64,000 nucleotides of DNA, from positions 37,805 to 101,804 of the forward strand of contig JACTMU010000109.1 in the NCBI GenBank assembly GCA_014584465.1, read 5' to 3'. Below, piece after piece: positions 7,655-17,139 of this stretch; within the stretch, counting starts at the first letter, position 1, and the number at the start of each line of letters is the position of its first letter. Under the pieces are notes generated by a model. The model did not search any database, was not told where the DNA came from, and saw only the letters and a program-made list of their open reading frames with translations. The stretch comes from Pseudomonadota bacterium. GTDB lineage: Bacteria; Bdellovibrionota; Bdellovibrionia; Bdellovibrionales; JACTMU01. A program made the position numbers and the translations under genes.

Positions 7655-8653
7655 TCAAAGTGAAATCATATCGCGATCAGCATCCCTCCACCTTTTTGCA
7701 TAGACGCTTTCATAGATCCATCGCAGACTGTCATCCAGTTGATATAAAAAGGTAGCTCCCGTGAGTCGTTTCATCTTACTTTGGTCTGGGACCCTCCGCA
7801 TCATATCCTCAAACTTATCTCCATAGACTTCGTCGAAGGTCGAAAACTCTATAGGAGCTCTGGATCGTGTGAGTCTCTGAATTTTACAAGCAAGATCCAA
7901 AATCGATATCTCCTCACAGGATCCGATGTTCACAAGCTCCCCAAAGCTCTCTCGATTTTCGATCAAGAGAGGTAAAATCCGCACAACATCCCGAACATCG
8001 GTAAAACATCGTGTCTGTTGTCCATCTCCATAAACAGTGATGGATCTGCCTCGTTGAGCCTGCTCGAAGAATCTCGGGACCACCATTCCATAATCACCAA
8101 CTTGCCCCACTCCAATCGTATTAAAGAGTCGGATCATCGTTACATTTGTACGATAGGTCTCAAAATAGGCTCTTCCTAAGAAATCATCGACCAGTTTTGA
8201 AGCAGCATAACACCAGCGAAGCTTGTCATAGGACCCCAAGACTACGTCGGTCTCCTCTGAAAACGGAAAACATTTCGACTTCCCATACACCTCAGAGGTC
8301 GAGAAGAGGAACACTCGCTTTTGAAATTCGTTGGAAAACTTCAAGACATTGCTGCAAATGAAAATGTTGTTCTCAATGCTCTCAATCGGATTGGTCATAA
8401 TCTGACGAACACCGACCGATGCCGCCAAGTTGAATATCACATCCGATTCCCGAATCAACGGCTCAACGGTATGTCGATCACGCACATCACCCTCAACACA
8501 CCGAAACTTTCTATTTTTCCTGAAGTGCACCAGATTTCTCTTCAATCCGGTCGAGAAATTATCCAAAACTGCAACATCATGACCTAGGTCTAGAAGTTGT
8601 AACACCAAATGGTGCCCCACAAAACCAGCACCACCTGTTACTAAGACTTTCAC
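7655..8653 (-). CDS. NAD-dependent sugar epimerase/decarboxylase (extended SDR)
   Basis: The protein starts with the NAD motif GGAGFVGHH (7-15) and has FSTSEVYG (117-124) and the catalytic Tyr149-x3-Lys153 in RWCYAASK. RWCYAxSK with STSEVYG is typical of the UDP-glucuronate decarboxylase/ArnA dehydrogenase branch, while the rest also resembles dTDP-glucose 4,6-dehydratase-like and epimerase proteins. It therefore makes or remodels a nucleotide sugar for the locus; the exact product is uncertain. It is the first gene of the minus-strand block and starts 21 bases upstream of the WecA-like gene. The divergent intergenic region at 8654-8911 probably carries its promoter. Confidence 0.8.
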   Translation of the reverse strand: MKVLVTGGAGFVGHHLVLQLLDLGHDVAVLDNFSTGLKRNLVHFRKNRKFRCVEGDVRDRHTVEPLIRESDVIFNLAASVGVRQIMTNPIESIENNIFICSNVLKFSNEFQKRVFLFSTSEVYGKSKCFPFSEETDVVLGSYDKLRWCYAASKLVDDFLGRAYFETYRTNVTMIRLFNTIGVGQVGDYGMVVPRFFEQAQRGRSITVYGDGQQTRCFTDVRDVVRILPLLIENRESFGELVNIGSCEEISILDLACKIQRLTRSRAPIEFSTFDEVYGDKFEDMMRRVPDQSKMKRLTGATFLYQLDDSLRWIYESVYAKRWRDADRDMISL

Positions 8654-8911
8654 CGCCCCTCCGAGTCAATAAGTCCAATCTTCAAATACACCAGAAGCCT
8701 TAACAAAATCCTGACAAAAATCCTGACGTATGACAAGACAAAAACAAACATCACCAAATTCAATGTTCATACGGATCTTAGGCGAGTTTCATCTTTGAAC
8801 TTCTTCCTTTTTTAGACAACAATGTTAAGAGAATCTGTACGTAGTGCCTGGTGCGAAACCTGGTTTCGCGCTAAGCACTACATAAAGCCAGTATGGCTGA
8901 AGGACAACAGG
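8654..8911. other. Divergent intergenic region of the polysaccharide locus
   Basis: About 260 bases separate the minus-strand sugar block from the plus-strand operon. It contains a tandem repeat ACAAAATCCTGAC/ACAAAAATCCTGAC near 8703-8728, AT-rich stretches and the family B palindrome at 8841-8881. No convincing -35/-10 pair could be fixed on either strand, though promoters for both blocks must lie here or nearby. Confidence 0.4.
8841..8881. repeat. Short palindrome of hairpin family B
   Basis: GTAGTGCCTGGTGCGAAACC is followed at once by its near-perfect inverse TGGTTTCGCGCTAAGCACTAC. The arm matches the terminal repeat of the longer element at 29534-29695 (GTGCCTGGCGCGAAACCTG) and the remnant at 23695-23713. 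It sits in the leader of the plus-strand operon, between the divergent promoters and the ParA-like start, and could form a transcript hairpin. Confidence 0.75.
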
Positions 8912-9715
8912 TTGGTACATTCCGGCAAGAAGATCATTTCGTTTGTCATGTGTAAAGGTGGAGTTGGAAAGACAACCACTGCCTTGCTATTGGCAAAACG
9001 CTTTCGCCAAGTTGGAAAAAAAGTTCTGGTCATTGATGCCGATCCTCAAGGAAATCTTACAGCTTCATTCAGTCTTCCTAGGATCAATGTCCTAGTGAAT
9101 GACAAAACTCCAGTGCTGTCGGACATCATCGCGAGGAAGTGCCCACTTCATGATGCCATCATCCATGTTGGAAAGGGTCTTGATCTTATACCTTCAACTG
9201 GCATGAACTCTTTGCTCGACCGTCGACTTGAACAAGTCCCTGATCCAATATTTGAAATGAAAAGAATCTTAAGTCTAGTTCGATCTGACTACCACTATGT
9301 CATCATCGATGTGGCACCAGCTTTGAATCTTGTCAATGCCTCGATCATCTACGCATCCGAACTTGTCATATTGCCAGTGACACTTGACGAGTACTCAAGA
9401 CAAGGACTCATGCAAACACTCTCAGAGATTGAAGATCTTCAAAGTCGTTTCAATTTCAAAAACGAAGTTCGAATTCTTGTCAATATGTACAGTCAGAACA
9501 AATTGTCTCTTCTCTATCTTGGACTTGTTGTAGAGACTATGACCGACAAGGTTCTTCGGTCGGCCATACGATATTCTCTACAAATCAAAAATATGATCTC
9601 AACTCAAACAGATCTTCTTTCTCAAAGGCAGTCCATGGCCAAACTCGATTACTCTCAACTTGCCAATGAGGTCATCACTCTAACTGGACCTAATATCGAG
9701 GCTCCCTGTGGCTGA
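8912..9715 (+). CDS. ParA/MinD-type P-loop ATPase of the polysaccharide operon
   Basis: The Walker-type motif CKGGVGKTT (14-22) with the ParA signature lysine, IDADPQGN (41-48) and VIIDVAP mark the ParA/Soj family of dimerising ATPases. It lacks the C-terminal tyrosine cluster and GEGKS motif of bacterial tyrosine kinases (Wzc/CapB), which normally partner Wzz-like proteins. A longer reading begins at 8822 but runs through the palindromic repeat at 8841-8881. TTG 8912, shortly after GAAGGACAACAGG, or ATG 8948 is more plausible. Its stop overlaps the start of the Wzz-like gene by eight bases, implying coupled translation. It could position or gate the polysaccharide machinery. Confidence 0.85.
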   Translation: MVHSGKKIISFVMCKGGVGKTTTALLLAKRFRQVGKKVLVIDADPQGNLTASFSLPRINVLVNDKTPVLSDIIARKCPLHDAIIHVGKGLDLIPSTGMNSLLDRRLEQVPDPIFEMKRILSLVRSDYHYVIIDVAPALNLVNASIIYASELVILPVTLDEYSRQGLMQTLSEIEDLQSRFNFKNEVRILVNMYSQNKLSLLYLGLVVETMTDKVLRSAIRYSLQIKNMISTQTDLLSQRQSMAKLDYSQLANEVITLTGPNIEAPCG

Positions 9716-11195
9716 CATTGATGAAATCTTAAGATCTCAAAAGTCTGAGATTCAAAAAGAACTGTACAAAAATCGAAAGAGAAATCGTCATGAAATGAGT
9801 CGCGATCATGAAACACGTCCGTGGCACTCACGCATCCCTCAATTTGGTCTTCAAGAGGAGATCGAGGAGTCCCTACAGAGCAAGTCCACACCTACAATCA
9901 ACAACCTCAACACCTCTGATCTACGGTCTAAGACTGCTTCTACGAAACATTTTCTTCTTCACCAGTTCATTTCTCAAAGCATTCGTGAACATTGGAAAAT
10001 CACTATTTTTGCCTGGTTCACTTTTCTCTCGATATCCTTTGGCTTTGTGTCCCAGATGCCCAACAACTATTTTTCTACTCTCTACCTCTTTGCCCCCGAG
10101 ACCAGTCAATCCATAAGCTCTCGACTCCCGTTGTTTTCTAATCGCGTTGAATACGCCTCCTTTCCGATGGAACTCAAGATTCCCATCAGCATTCTTTCAA
10201 GACAACTTCGCAAGGAGGATGCAAGAAAGTGGGTGATCTCCGAATATCTCTCTCATCACTCAGACGTTTCGCCCGCGACCCTTCACTTAGATGAGGTGCG
10301 TGTTGAGCCGGGCTACGTACCTACCACCGAAATATTGGTGATCGAGGGATTTGCTTATGATCCAGAGATGGCCAAGGAGATCACTGATCTCTATTGGCAA
10401 TACTTCAATCTTCAAATAAAGAGACTCGAAGACGAACATAGAGCACGGGTCCGAGATTGGTTTTTCCAGACCAATGCTTCCTTGGACTCCCAGATCGAAA
10501 CTCTCTTAAAGCGACTGGAACCCGATTCAAACGAAAAGCAATCTCCTGTCAATCTTGATATGACCTCGTCGAGGTTGTCAGAATCATTCACCAACACCCA
10601 AACTCAGCGTTCGCTTCTTCTCGCCGAACGAGATGAGCTTCTCAGAGCTCAAACGATTGAAGATCTGAACAAGCTTTCAGATATTTCAGATCGAGACATC
10701 AATAGCATGATTCAAATTCGACGTCAGCTCCTAGAGAGTCCCGATTCTCAACTCTACTTCAATCGTCTGTCGCAAGTGGAGGCCCAGATTCGAGATTTGA
10801 TAGGTCAAAAGATTCGCGAAAAGGATTCGGCTCTGATTGCGCTTTCTCAAAACAGTTCAGCACTCGAGAGACAACTTGGCTCTCTTCAAAAGGCCAGCCG
10901 ACAACGTAAGATTGTAGGGTCGATGGAGAGCGACCTCGTCAATCAAATCACCACTTTACGTTCCTACAAATCTGAAATTGCAAAGTTGAAATCCCAACTT
11001 GAACTTGAGCCCGAGGTCAACAACGTTAAGACAAAGGTTCTTCAACGACCCATAGCAAACCCAGATTCCATGCGCCCATCCCTGTCGACAAGGTATGGCA
11101 TGGCCTTTGCGATATCAACTGCCGTCACCTTGATGGCCACCCTCTTGATGTCACTGTTTCGACTCACAAACCGCAAAACTTCTGAGAACACATGA
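9708..11195 (+). CDS. Wzz/Wzc-like polysaccharide co-polymerase (chain-length determinant)
   Basis: 495 residues with the PCP layout: a cytoplasmic N-terminal tail of about 95 residues, TM1 at about 98-113, a long periplasmic part with predicted coiled coils (240-450), a Pro-containing segment VLQRPIANPDSMRPS just before TM2, and TM2 at about 465-485. These proteins set polysaccharide chain length and couple synthesis to export. There is no fused kinase domain. The tail is unusually long and charged. GTG start overlaps the ParA-like stop. The following glycosyltransferase starts in the ATGA overlap at its end. Confidence 0.8.
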   Translation: MADIDEILRSQKSEIQKELYKNRKRNRHEMSRDHETRPWHSRIPQFGLQEEIEESLQSKSTPTINNLNTSDLRSKTASTKHFLLHQFISQSIREHWKITIFAWFTFLSISFGFVSQMPNNYFSTLYLFAPETSQSISSRLPLFSNRVEYASFPMELKIPISILSRQLRKEDARKWVISEYLSHHSDVSPATLHLDEVRVEPGYVPTTEILVIEGFAYDPEMAKEITDLYWQYFNLQIKRLEDEHRARVRDWFFQTNASLDSQIETLLKRLEPDSNEKQSPVNLDMTSSRLSESFTNTQTQRSLLLAERDELLRAQTIEDLNKLSDISDRDINSMIQIRRQLLESPDSQLYFNRLSQVEAQIRDLIGQKIREKDSALIALSQNSSALERQLGSLQKASRQRKIVGSMESDLVNQITTLRSYKSEIAKLKSQLELEPEVNNVKTKVLQRPIANPDSMRPSLSTRYGMAFAISTAVTLMATLLMSLFRLTNRKTSENT

Positions 11196-13411
11196 GAAGA
11201 AAGCTTCTATTTGTCTCCTCATCGTCAAAGATGGGCGGCGCTGAGACCGTGATCCAAAATCTTATGGAAAAGTCGGCAATGAAATTTGAGTGCAAGCTTG
11301 CCCTTCCAAGAATCTTTATCAAAGTTCAATGCACTTATTGGAACGGTCCCACACTCGGTCTCCTTGGTTTGCTGCGAGAAGATGTCGATGTCATTCATAG
11401 CCATCTCTTTTGGGGTGGATTTTTTGTTCGGATTCGAAGACTCTGGGATAGAAACTTCACCTGGGTCCATACCATTCATTACGATGATTACGGATCGTTG
11501 CGGTTTGGTAGGATCAAGAGGTACCTTGATCACCACTGGATCTACCCAAGGGCTGATCATCTTGTTGCCGTAAGCGCAAGTTGCCAAACTCAATTGGACT
11601 GCAAGATCCCCTCTCTTCACATTCCCAATGGCATCGATCTGCATCCATGTTGGAATCAAGAACGAGTTCACAATCGACTCAGGTCGGACTCAATACAACT
11701 TACATGCACTGCAAGATTCAGATTTGAGAAGGGCCATGATCTTCTCCTCAATGCCCTTGAGGAGCTCAATCGCGGCAAAAAAAGATTTCACCTCAATCTC
11801 ATTGGTGATGGGCCAAGGATGAGATCCATTCAAGACCTGGTCCGCGAAAGAAATCTGTCCTCTTGTGTCACCTTTCACGGATTTACCTCCCCCTCGTCGA
11901 TCCTCAAGGAGACCGACATCTACGTACAGCCCAGCCGTTCTGAGTCATTTGGGTTGGCCATTCTTGAAGCTATGGAGCACTCCTGTGCAATCGTTGCCAC
12001 TCAAGTCGGAAACATACCCAATCTCCTTAAGTTCGGAGAGTTTGGAAAGCTTGTTTCTTTAGATGAGTGGACTGGGCAAACACTGGCAAGCGCCATTCTG
12101 GAATCTGCAGAGAACCTGTTGACCCATCGACGGAATGGCCATCTCGGCGCACTCCAATGGTCCAAGACACTCTCCAGCCAACGTATGATCGAAGAGTACC
12201 ACAAGATCTATGCTCAAGGACGCCCTACAGGGATTCTCATCACTTCACCGTTGGTCACGCAGGGCATAGGGGGTCTTCAAAGACAGATTCTACTTCAATC
12301 GAAAGCTTTGAAAGAGGAAGGCTACAGGATCTATCTACTTCAACGCCACGATCCACAGCTGAGTCAAAGTAAGGACCTTAGAGAGAGGTGGGCCCACCTT
12401 CACATCATTCAAACACCCTGCATCTTTGCTCACTCCCGTCGTCTCGCCGCTTTGACCTACATTCTCTTTGGATTCCTCCACGCATTTCTCATTCGACATC
12501 AGTTTGAGATTGTGCACGCGCACCAACTCTATTCCCCTACCCTTCTTGGCGCCATCATCAAACGTCTGCTTGCCAAATCTCTCGTTGTAAAGGTCACCGC
12601 TTCGGGAGAACTTGGAGAGGCAAGGGAACTTCAACGTCTGGGATTTAGAAGGATTCGATCTTGGGCCTTTGGCCAAATCGATCAGCTCCTCACCTTGGAT
12701 CCCTCAATGAGGCAAGAGATGGTCGATTTCGTAGGAATTCCCTCGGACAAGGTTCAAGTTCTTCCAAATTCCGTCGAAGTTCCGACGAGAACCACATCCC
12801 TCTCGTTGCATGGGGATGGCACACGAAAGTTTACAATACTCTATGTGGGACGCCTCTCTACGGAAAAATCACTTGAAACTCTTTTTGAAGCATTCCAATT
12901 GCTGCCAGAGCTTGGCAAACTCTATCGAATCGATGTGGTGGGCAAGGGGTACCGGGATCGCGACGCGGAGCCCCTCTTACGTCGACTGGCCCAAGACTTG
13001 AACTCTCATTTGGAGATTCGCTTTATGGGGTCCCAAGAAGATGTCAAACCCTTCTACCAGACTTCTGATCTCTTTGTACTTCCATCGCGAAGCGAAGGCT
13101 TATCCAACGCTCTACTGGAAGCAATGTCTTATGGCCTGTTGTGTGTTGTAAGTCAGATCCCTCCGAATGAGTACTTAGTTCAAGATGGCCTTTCTGGATA
13201 CACCTTTCCTGTTGGAGACTCTAAAGCTCTTGCAATGCTTTTGAAAAAGATTGGTTCAAACCTGACCTCTGAAGGTGAGGAGATTCAAAGGATCAGGCAG
13301 AACGCAAGAGCCAAGATCAGAGATCACTTCTCGGATCGGCACATTGGACATCAAATTCACCTCGTTTATGAAAAGATACTGCAAAAAACCTCCAATGAGA
13401 TGCTTCCGTGA
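11192..13411 (+). CDS. Two-domain GT4-GT4 glycosyltransferase fusion
   Basis: 739 residues hold two full GT4 enzymes in tandem. Domain 1 (1-340) begins SSSSKMGGAETVIQ and has SRSESFGLAILEAM near 248-261. Domain 2 (about 345-739) begins with its own Gly-rich acceptor loop (QGIGGLQRQ), has YVGRLSTEKS and SRSEGLSNALLEAM near 631-644. Each has a GT-B fold and an E-x7-E site, so the protein can add two sugars in sequence. The reading is continuous with no sign of frameshift. It starts in an ATGA overlap with the Wzz-like gene and ends in a GTGA overlap with the next membrane protein. Confidence 0.88.
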   Translation: MRRKLLFVSSSSKMGGAETVIQNLMEKSAMKFECKLALPRIFIKVQCTYWNGPTLGLLGLLREDVDVIHSHLFWGGFFVRIRRLWDRNFTWVHTIHYDDYGSLRFGRIKRYLDHHWIYPRADHLVAVSASCQTQLDCKIPSLHIPNGIDLHPCWNQERVHNRLRSDSIQLTCTARFRFEKGHDLLLNALEELNRGKKRFHLNLIGDGPRMRSIQDLVRERNLSSCVTFHGFTSPSSILKETDIYVQPSRSESFGLAILEAMEHSCAIVATQVGNIPNLLKFGEFGKLVSLDEWTGQTLASAILESAENLLTHRRNGHLGALQWSKTLSSQRMIEEYHKIYAQGRPTGILITSPLVTQGIGGLQRQILLQSKALKEEGYRIYLLQRHDPQLSQSKDLRERWAHLHIIQTPCIFAHSRRLAALTYILFGFLHAFLIRHQFEIVHAHQLYSPTLLGAIIKRLLAKSLVVKVTASGELGEARELQRLGFRRIRSWAFGQIDQLLTLDPSMRQEMVDFVGIPSDKVQVLPNSVEVPTRTTSLSLHGDGTRKFTILYVGRLSTEKSLETLFEAFQLLPELGKLYRIDVVGKGYRDRDAEPLLRRLAQDLNSHLEIRFMGSQEDVKPFYQTSDLFVLPSRSEGLSNALLEAMSYGLLCVVSQIPPNEYLVQDGLSGYTFPVGDSKALAMLLKKIGSNLTSEGEEIQRIRQNARAKIRDHFSDRHIGHQIHLVYEKILQKTSNEMLP

Positions 13412-14676
13412 ACTTTATCGTGATTGCACTTTACCTCACATTGACTCTGGCATCGATTCTGGGAATTGCCATGGGCCTAGTCTCTCGTCGATTTCTCTAT
13501 TTCTTCTTCGGGTTCACGCTGCTTCTACGTCTGGGCCTCACCTTGATCTTTGAATCTGGGTTGAAATACTATTTTGTCATTGACAGTATGAAATATGAGT
13601 ACGATGGTTGGTCCATTGCAAAATCTTGGATTGCCGGCTATCAGGATCTCTTGGCAAATCTCGAACGAACAAATCTGTACACCTACTTAAACGCAATTTT
13701 CTTTTATCTTTTCGGAAATGAGCCTCTCGTTATTATGCTTTTCAATTCTGTGATCGGAACTCTCACACTCTTTATCTTTTACAGGATCTCCGTTCGCCAT
13801 ATAGCACCACTCTTTGTCTCTGAAAAGGGACACCATCTCATTCTCAGTAAGATCTATCTTGGTCTCTTGGGACTCTACCCAGCCCTAACTGTTTGGACCA
13901 CAACGAACACAAAGGATCCCCTCTACATCTTTTTCGGGTCCCTGTTTGTCTATGTCCTCTTTGAAGCTCGTCAATGCTTTAGAGACTCCGACTTTAAGAG
14001 GGCGATGGGTTGGTCGGCCTCTTCTCTACCGCTTCTCTATCTTATTCATGAACTCCGATCCTATGGCACCATACTTCTTGCACTGGGCGTTCTAGGATCT
14101 ATGGCTCTCACCTTTCTAAAGGATTGGATTGGAATGGGTAGGGCACTCGTAGCCCTTGGCTCATTGTTGATTCTATCGGTCATCGCAATGTATGCATTTG
14201 CGCCCGAAACAGAGTTGGCCATTCTCAGTGAATTGTTTCAACGTCGACTCTCCTTTACGAATATGAACCTTGATGATGTGGCCAAGAGTTCATTCTTGAT
14301 CGACATCCATCTTGAATCGTTCTTCGATCTATTCTGGTTTGTGCCATCGGCTCTCGGCTACTATTTCCTAGGACCTTTTCCATGGGATATACAAAGTTCG
14401 TTGCAGGCCGTAGGTCTGGTTGAAGCATTTATAACTTGGACTCTTGCAATTCCAACCTATCTTGGATTTCGATCGCTATTTCAAAGAGATGCAAACCTGG
14501 CGTTGTCCATTCTTACGATGGTCTTCGTTCACGCACTCGCCCAGGGAAGCATCATCTCCAACGTGGGAACCATCTTTCGCCATCGGTCCTTTCCGTTTTG
14601 CCTGTTAGCTATCTTCACTGCAGTAGGTTTGTATGAAATCTGGAAAAAAAATTCTAAGAATCTACTCACGACTTAA
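13408..14676 (+). CDS. Polytopic membrane protein, Wzy polymerase or GT39-like
   Basis: 422 residues with about 10 hydrophobic segments. The first periplasmic loop, following TM2, carries DSMKYEYDGWSIAKSW, an acidic loop like that of GT39/PMT-type glycosyltransferases and several Wzy proteins. ALTVWTTTNTKDPLYIF fits the second region of that superfamily. In an operon with PCP, flippase and GTs, the repeat-unit polymerase is the missing function, so a Wzy role is the best guess; a lipid-linked-sugar transferase is the alternative. GTG start overlaps the previous stop; the last 44 bases overlap the next GT gene. Confidence 0.6.
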   Translation: MNFIVIALYLTLTLASILGIAMGLVSRRFLYFFFGFTLLLRLGLTLIFESGLKYYFVIDSMKYEYDGWSIAKSWIAGYQDLLANLERTNLYTYLNAIFFYLFGNEPLVIMLFNSVIGTLTLFIFYRISVRHIAPLFVSEKGHHLILSKIYLGLLGLYPALTVWTTTNTKDPLYIFFGSLFVYVLFEARQCFRDSDFKRAMGWSASSLPLLYLIHELRSYGTILLALGVLGSMALTFLKDWIGMGRALVALGSLLILSVIAMYAFAPETELAILSELFQRRLSFTNMNLDDVAKSSFLIDIHLESFFDLFWFVPSALGYYFLGPFPWDIQSSLQAVGLVEAFITWTLAIPTYLGFRSLFQRDANLALSILTMVFVHALAQGSIISNVGTIFRHRSFPFCLLAIFTAVGLYEIWKKNSKNLLTT

Positions 14677-15820
14677 TGTCGGAGGACCTTCGTATCATGT
14701 TGTAAATCTAAGCCGCGGCTTAGAGCAATACGGCTATACGACGCAACTTCTTGTGGGAAGACCGCCTGAGTGGGAAGGAGATCTATTTGATTATGCACGC
14801 GATCAGATGACTAAGGTCGTGGTTCTTGAAGAGCTTGGACCCAAAATCTCAATCTTCAATGATCTCATTGTTTTTCTAAAGATCGTCTATCTTATGATTT
14901 GCGAAAAACCCGACATCGTTCACACTCACACATTCAAAGCGGGCCTTCTTGGACGCCTCGCAGCTTTGGTGACGTTTCGCCCTACGATTGTCCATACCTA
15001 TCACGGGCACCTCCTCTCCGGCTATTGGGGAAGAGTACGAACCTTCATTTTGGGGTCTATTGAGAGGTTCCTAAATCACTTTACCGATGCCGTGGTCGTT
15101 GTTTCTGAGAAGATCAAAAAAGATCTTGAGACCCTTCATGTCTGCCCTATTGAAAAGATGCATGTCATTGAGTTGGGATTTAATATGGATTACCTCAATT
15201 GCGAAATTGCAGAGACGTCGGACTTACGGTTCAAATTAGGCATCCCAAAGTCCGGTATAGTCATAGGATCCGCTGGACGGATGGTTCCCATTAAGAACTA
15301 TTCGCTCTTTTTGCAATCCCTTGTCCCTCTTGCAAAAGAAAATCCCCTTGTCTACTTGCTCCTCGTTGGAGATGGCCCATGCCGTCCTGCACTTGAAAAA
15401 CTCGCTGATGAATTGTGTCAAACTGAAGGTCATATGGATCATGAGTTGCGATCGCGAATTCTCTTTTTGGATTGGATCGTACCGTTTCAACGACATCTTA
15501 AAGCGTTCAACATCTATGTTTGCAGCTCGAAGAATGAGGGTACCTCTGTCGCAGTCATTGAATCCTTGATCAGTGGTGTTCCTGTTGTGTCCACCGATGT
15601 AGGAGGTATGTCGGATGTGCTTGGAAATGGCCTCCGGGGCAAACTCGTTCCTCAAAGGGCGAATTGTTTGAGAACCGCCTGTCAAGAACTGATCATGACA
15701 AACAGTAGATCTGATAATTTCTACAATCTCAAAGAAATAGCCGTTCAAACGCAATGTCGATTTGACCAGGAACGCCTCTTTTTAGAGCTGGCTCATCTCT
15801 ACAAAGAGCTTTTATGCTGA
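14633..15820 (+). CDS. GT4 glycosyltransferase
   Basis: 395 residues in GT-B form: LNVGGPSYHVVNLSRGL at the N-terminus is the acceptor loop, VHTHTFKAGLLGRLA follows, and the C-terminal half has GSAGRMVPIKNY, LLLVGDGPCR and CSSKNEGTSVAVIESL (about 296-311), where Glu303 and Glu311 fit the E-x7-E motif. This type adds a hexose or uronic acid to a lipid-linked oligosaccharide on the cytoplasmic face. The gene starts inside the preceding membrane-protein gene and overlaps the flippase start by seven bases, a tight operon arrangement. Confidence 0.88.
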   Translation: MKSGKKILRIYSRLNVGGPSYHVVNLSRGLEQYGYTTQLLVGRPPEWEGDLFDYARDQMTKVVVLEELGPKISIFNDLIVFLKIVYLMICEKPDIVHTHTFKAGLLGRLAALVTFRPTIVHTYHGHLLSGYWGRVRTFILGSIERFLNHFTDAVVVVSEKIKKDLETLHVCPIEKMHVIELGFNMDYLNCEIAETSDLRFKLGIPKSGIVIGSAGRMVPIKNYSLFLQSLVPLAKENPLVYLLLVGDGPCRPALEKLADELCQTEGHMDHELRSRILFLDWIVPFQRHLKAFNIYVCSSKNEGTSVAVIESLISGVPVVSTDVGGMSDVLGNGLRGKLVPQRANCLRTACQELIMTNSRSDNFYNLKEIAVQTQCRFDQERLFLELAHLYKELLC

Positions 15821-17139
15821 CCCATCTAAAGGCTCGCTCAGATTTTGGCACTACACTGTTTACAAAAGCACTCATATTTGCGCTATTGTTTCTTCAAGGA
15901 ATTTTTATTGCACGATGGCTTGGTGCTGAAACCAAAGGAGCTCATGCCAAACTTCAGGCAAGCTGTCAATTGTTGGTCATCTTTTTTGAGATCGGTATCA
16001 GTCACGCAATCACCTACTTTGTTGCAAGTGGAAAACTGACCATTCAAAAGGCATTAGGATTTTCTATAATCTATGGTGGCTTCATTTTGTCTCTCTTTGG
16101 ATTGATCGGACTCGGATTTTCTTTAACTTCGTTTCTTGATTTTCTTTTGCCCTTGAACCTCCATGGAGCAACTTTGGTATTGTACCTCATCTTGTCGGCC
16201 ATTGCAGAACTTTTGCGGATTCAAATTGTTGCATTTTTGACCAGCCAAACTCTCTTTGCGGACCTCAATCGATGGGAACGCAATATTGCGATTTTGAGAG
16301 TCATTCTCTTTGGATCGTTCTTTCTTGGTCTCAACGTGGCCGCCTCTGAAATTCGTCTGGATCTCGTTCTGATTGCGGATCTATCTGTAAACATCCTGGG
16401 TTTGCTGACCTATTTATGGATCTACTCAATTCGAATAGGTAAATATCCCTCATTCGACTTTGAAGGGAAAAAACTATTTTCTAATGTCACCCAGTATGCC
16501 AGCCTGATCTATTTTTCAAATCTCATCAACTATCTCTTCATAAGAATTGATTACTGGATCGTTGAATATTTTCTTGGATCCAAAGAACTTGGTTTCTACT
16601 CAGTCAGTGTCGGCATTTGTCTTGGAATCACATTCATACCATTGACCATGGCCACCGTGCTCTTTCCCCACCTGTCGCAAGAGCCTGATGAGTCCAAAGA
16701 AGAGCTCTTTTCGAGTTATTCTCGTCTCAACTTTACAGGAATGCTCATCTTGTCGATCTTGATCTATTTTCTAGCACCTACGTTCATACCCGCTCTCTTC
16801 GGAGAATCCTATGAACCCTCTGTTCACTCCCTTCAGTTTCTCATTTGGGGATATCTCATTGCCGCCTTTCGATATCTTTTCGGGGTCTATCTCAAAGTGA
16901 CCGATGCCCTCAGATTGCGTGTGGAGTCCGACATTGTGGGAGTCATCGCCTGTTTTGCACTTAGCATGCTGGCAACTCCCCTTTTTGGCATCTCTGGAAC
17001 GGTCGCCGCCTTTTCAGGGGCCAACTTGATTGCCCTCGTCTATGTGATGTACCGAGGACGCCATCAATTGGGTCATTGGCACCAATATTTTATATTGCGC
17101 CGCGCTGATTTGCGATACTTCTTCAATATTGATTTATGA
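15814..17139 (+). CDS. Wzx-type polysaccharide repeat-unit flippase
   Basis: 441 residues with about 12 hydrophobic segments and the MATE/PST start pattern (GTTLFTKALIFALLFLQGIF, ARWLGAETKGAHAK). IDYWIVEYFLGSKELGFYSV in the middle is typical of Wzx proteins (RxDxxxLxxxxxxxxxGxYs). It moves undecaprenyl-linked repeat units across the inner membrane. Its position between a GT and an SLBB protein in a co-translated operon supports this. A second flippase of this superfamily is at 51.6 kb, next to an O-antigen-ligase-like gene, suggesting two separate glycans. Confidence 0.85.
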   Translation: MLTHLKARSDFGTTLFTKALIFALLFLQGIFIARWLGAETKGAHAKLQASCQLLVIFFEIGISHAITYFVASGKLTIQKALGFSIIYGGFILSLFGLIGLGFSLTSFLDFLLPLNLHGATLVLYLILSAIAELLRIQIVAFLTSQTLFADLNRWERNIAILRVILFGSFFLGLNVAASEIRLDLVLIADLSVNILGLLTYLWIYSIRIGKYPSFDFEGKKLFSNVTQYASLIYFSNLINYLFIRIDYWIVEYFLGSKELGFYSVSVGICLGITFIPLTMATVLFPHLSQEPDESKEELFSSYSRLNFTGMLILSILIYFLAPTFIPALFGESYEPSVHSLQFLIWGYLIAAFRYLFGVYLKVTDALRLRVESDIVGVIACFALSMLATPLFGISGTVAAFSGANLIALVYVMYRGRHQLGHWHQYFILRRADLRYFFNIDL

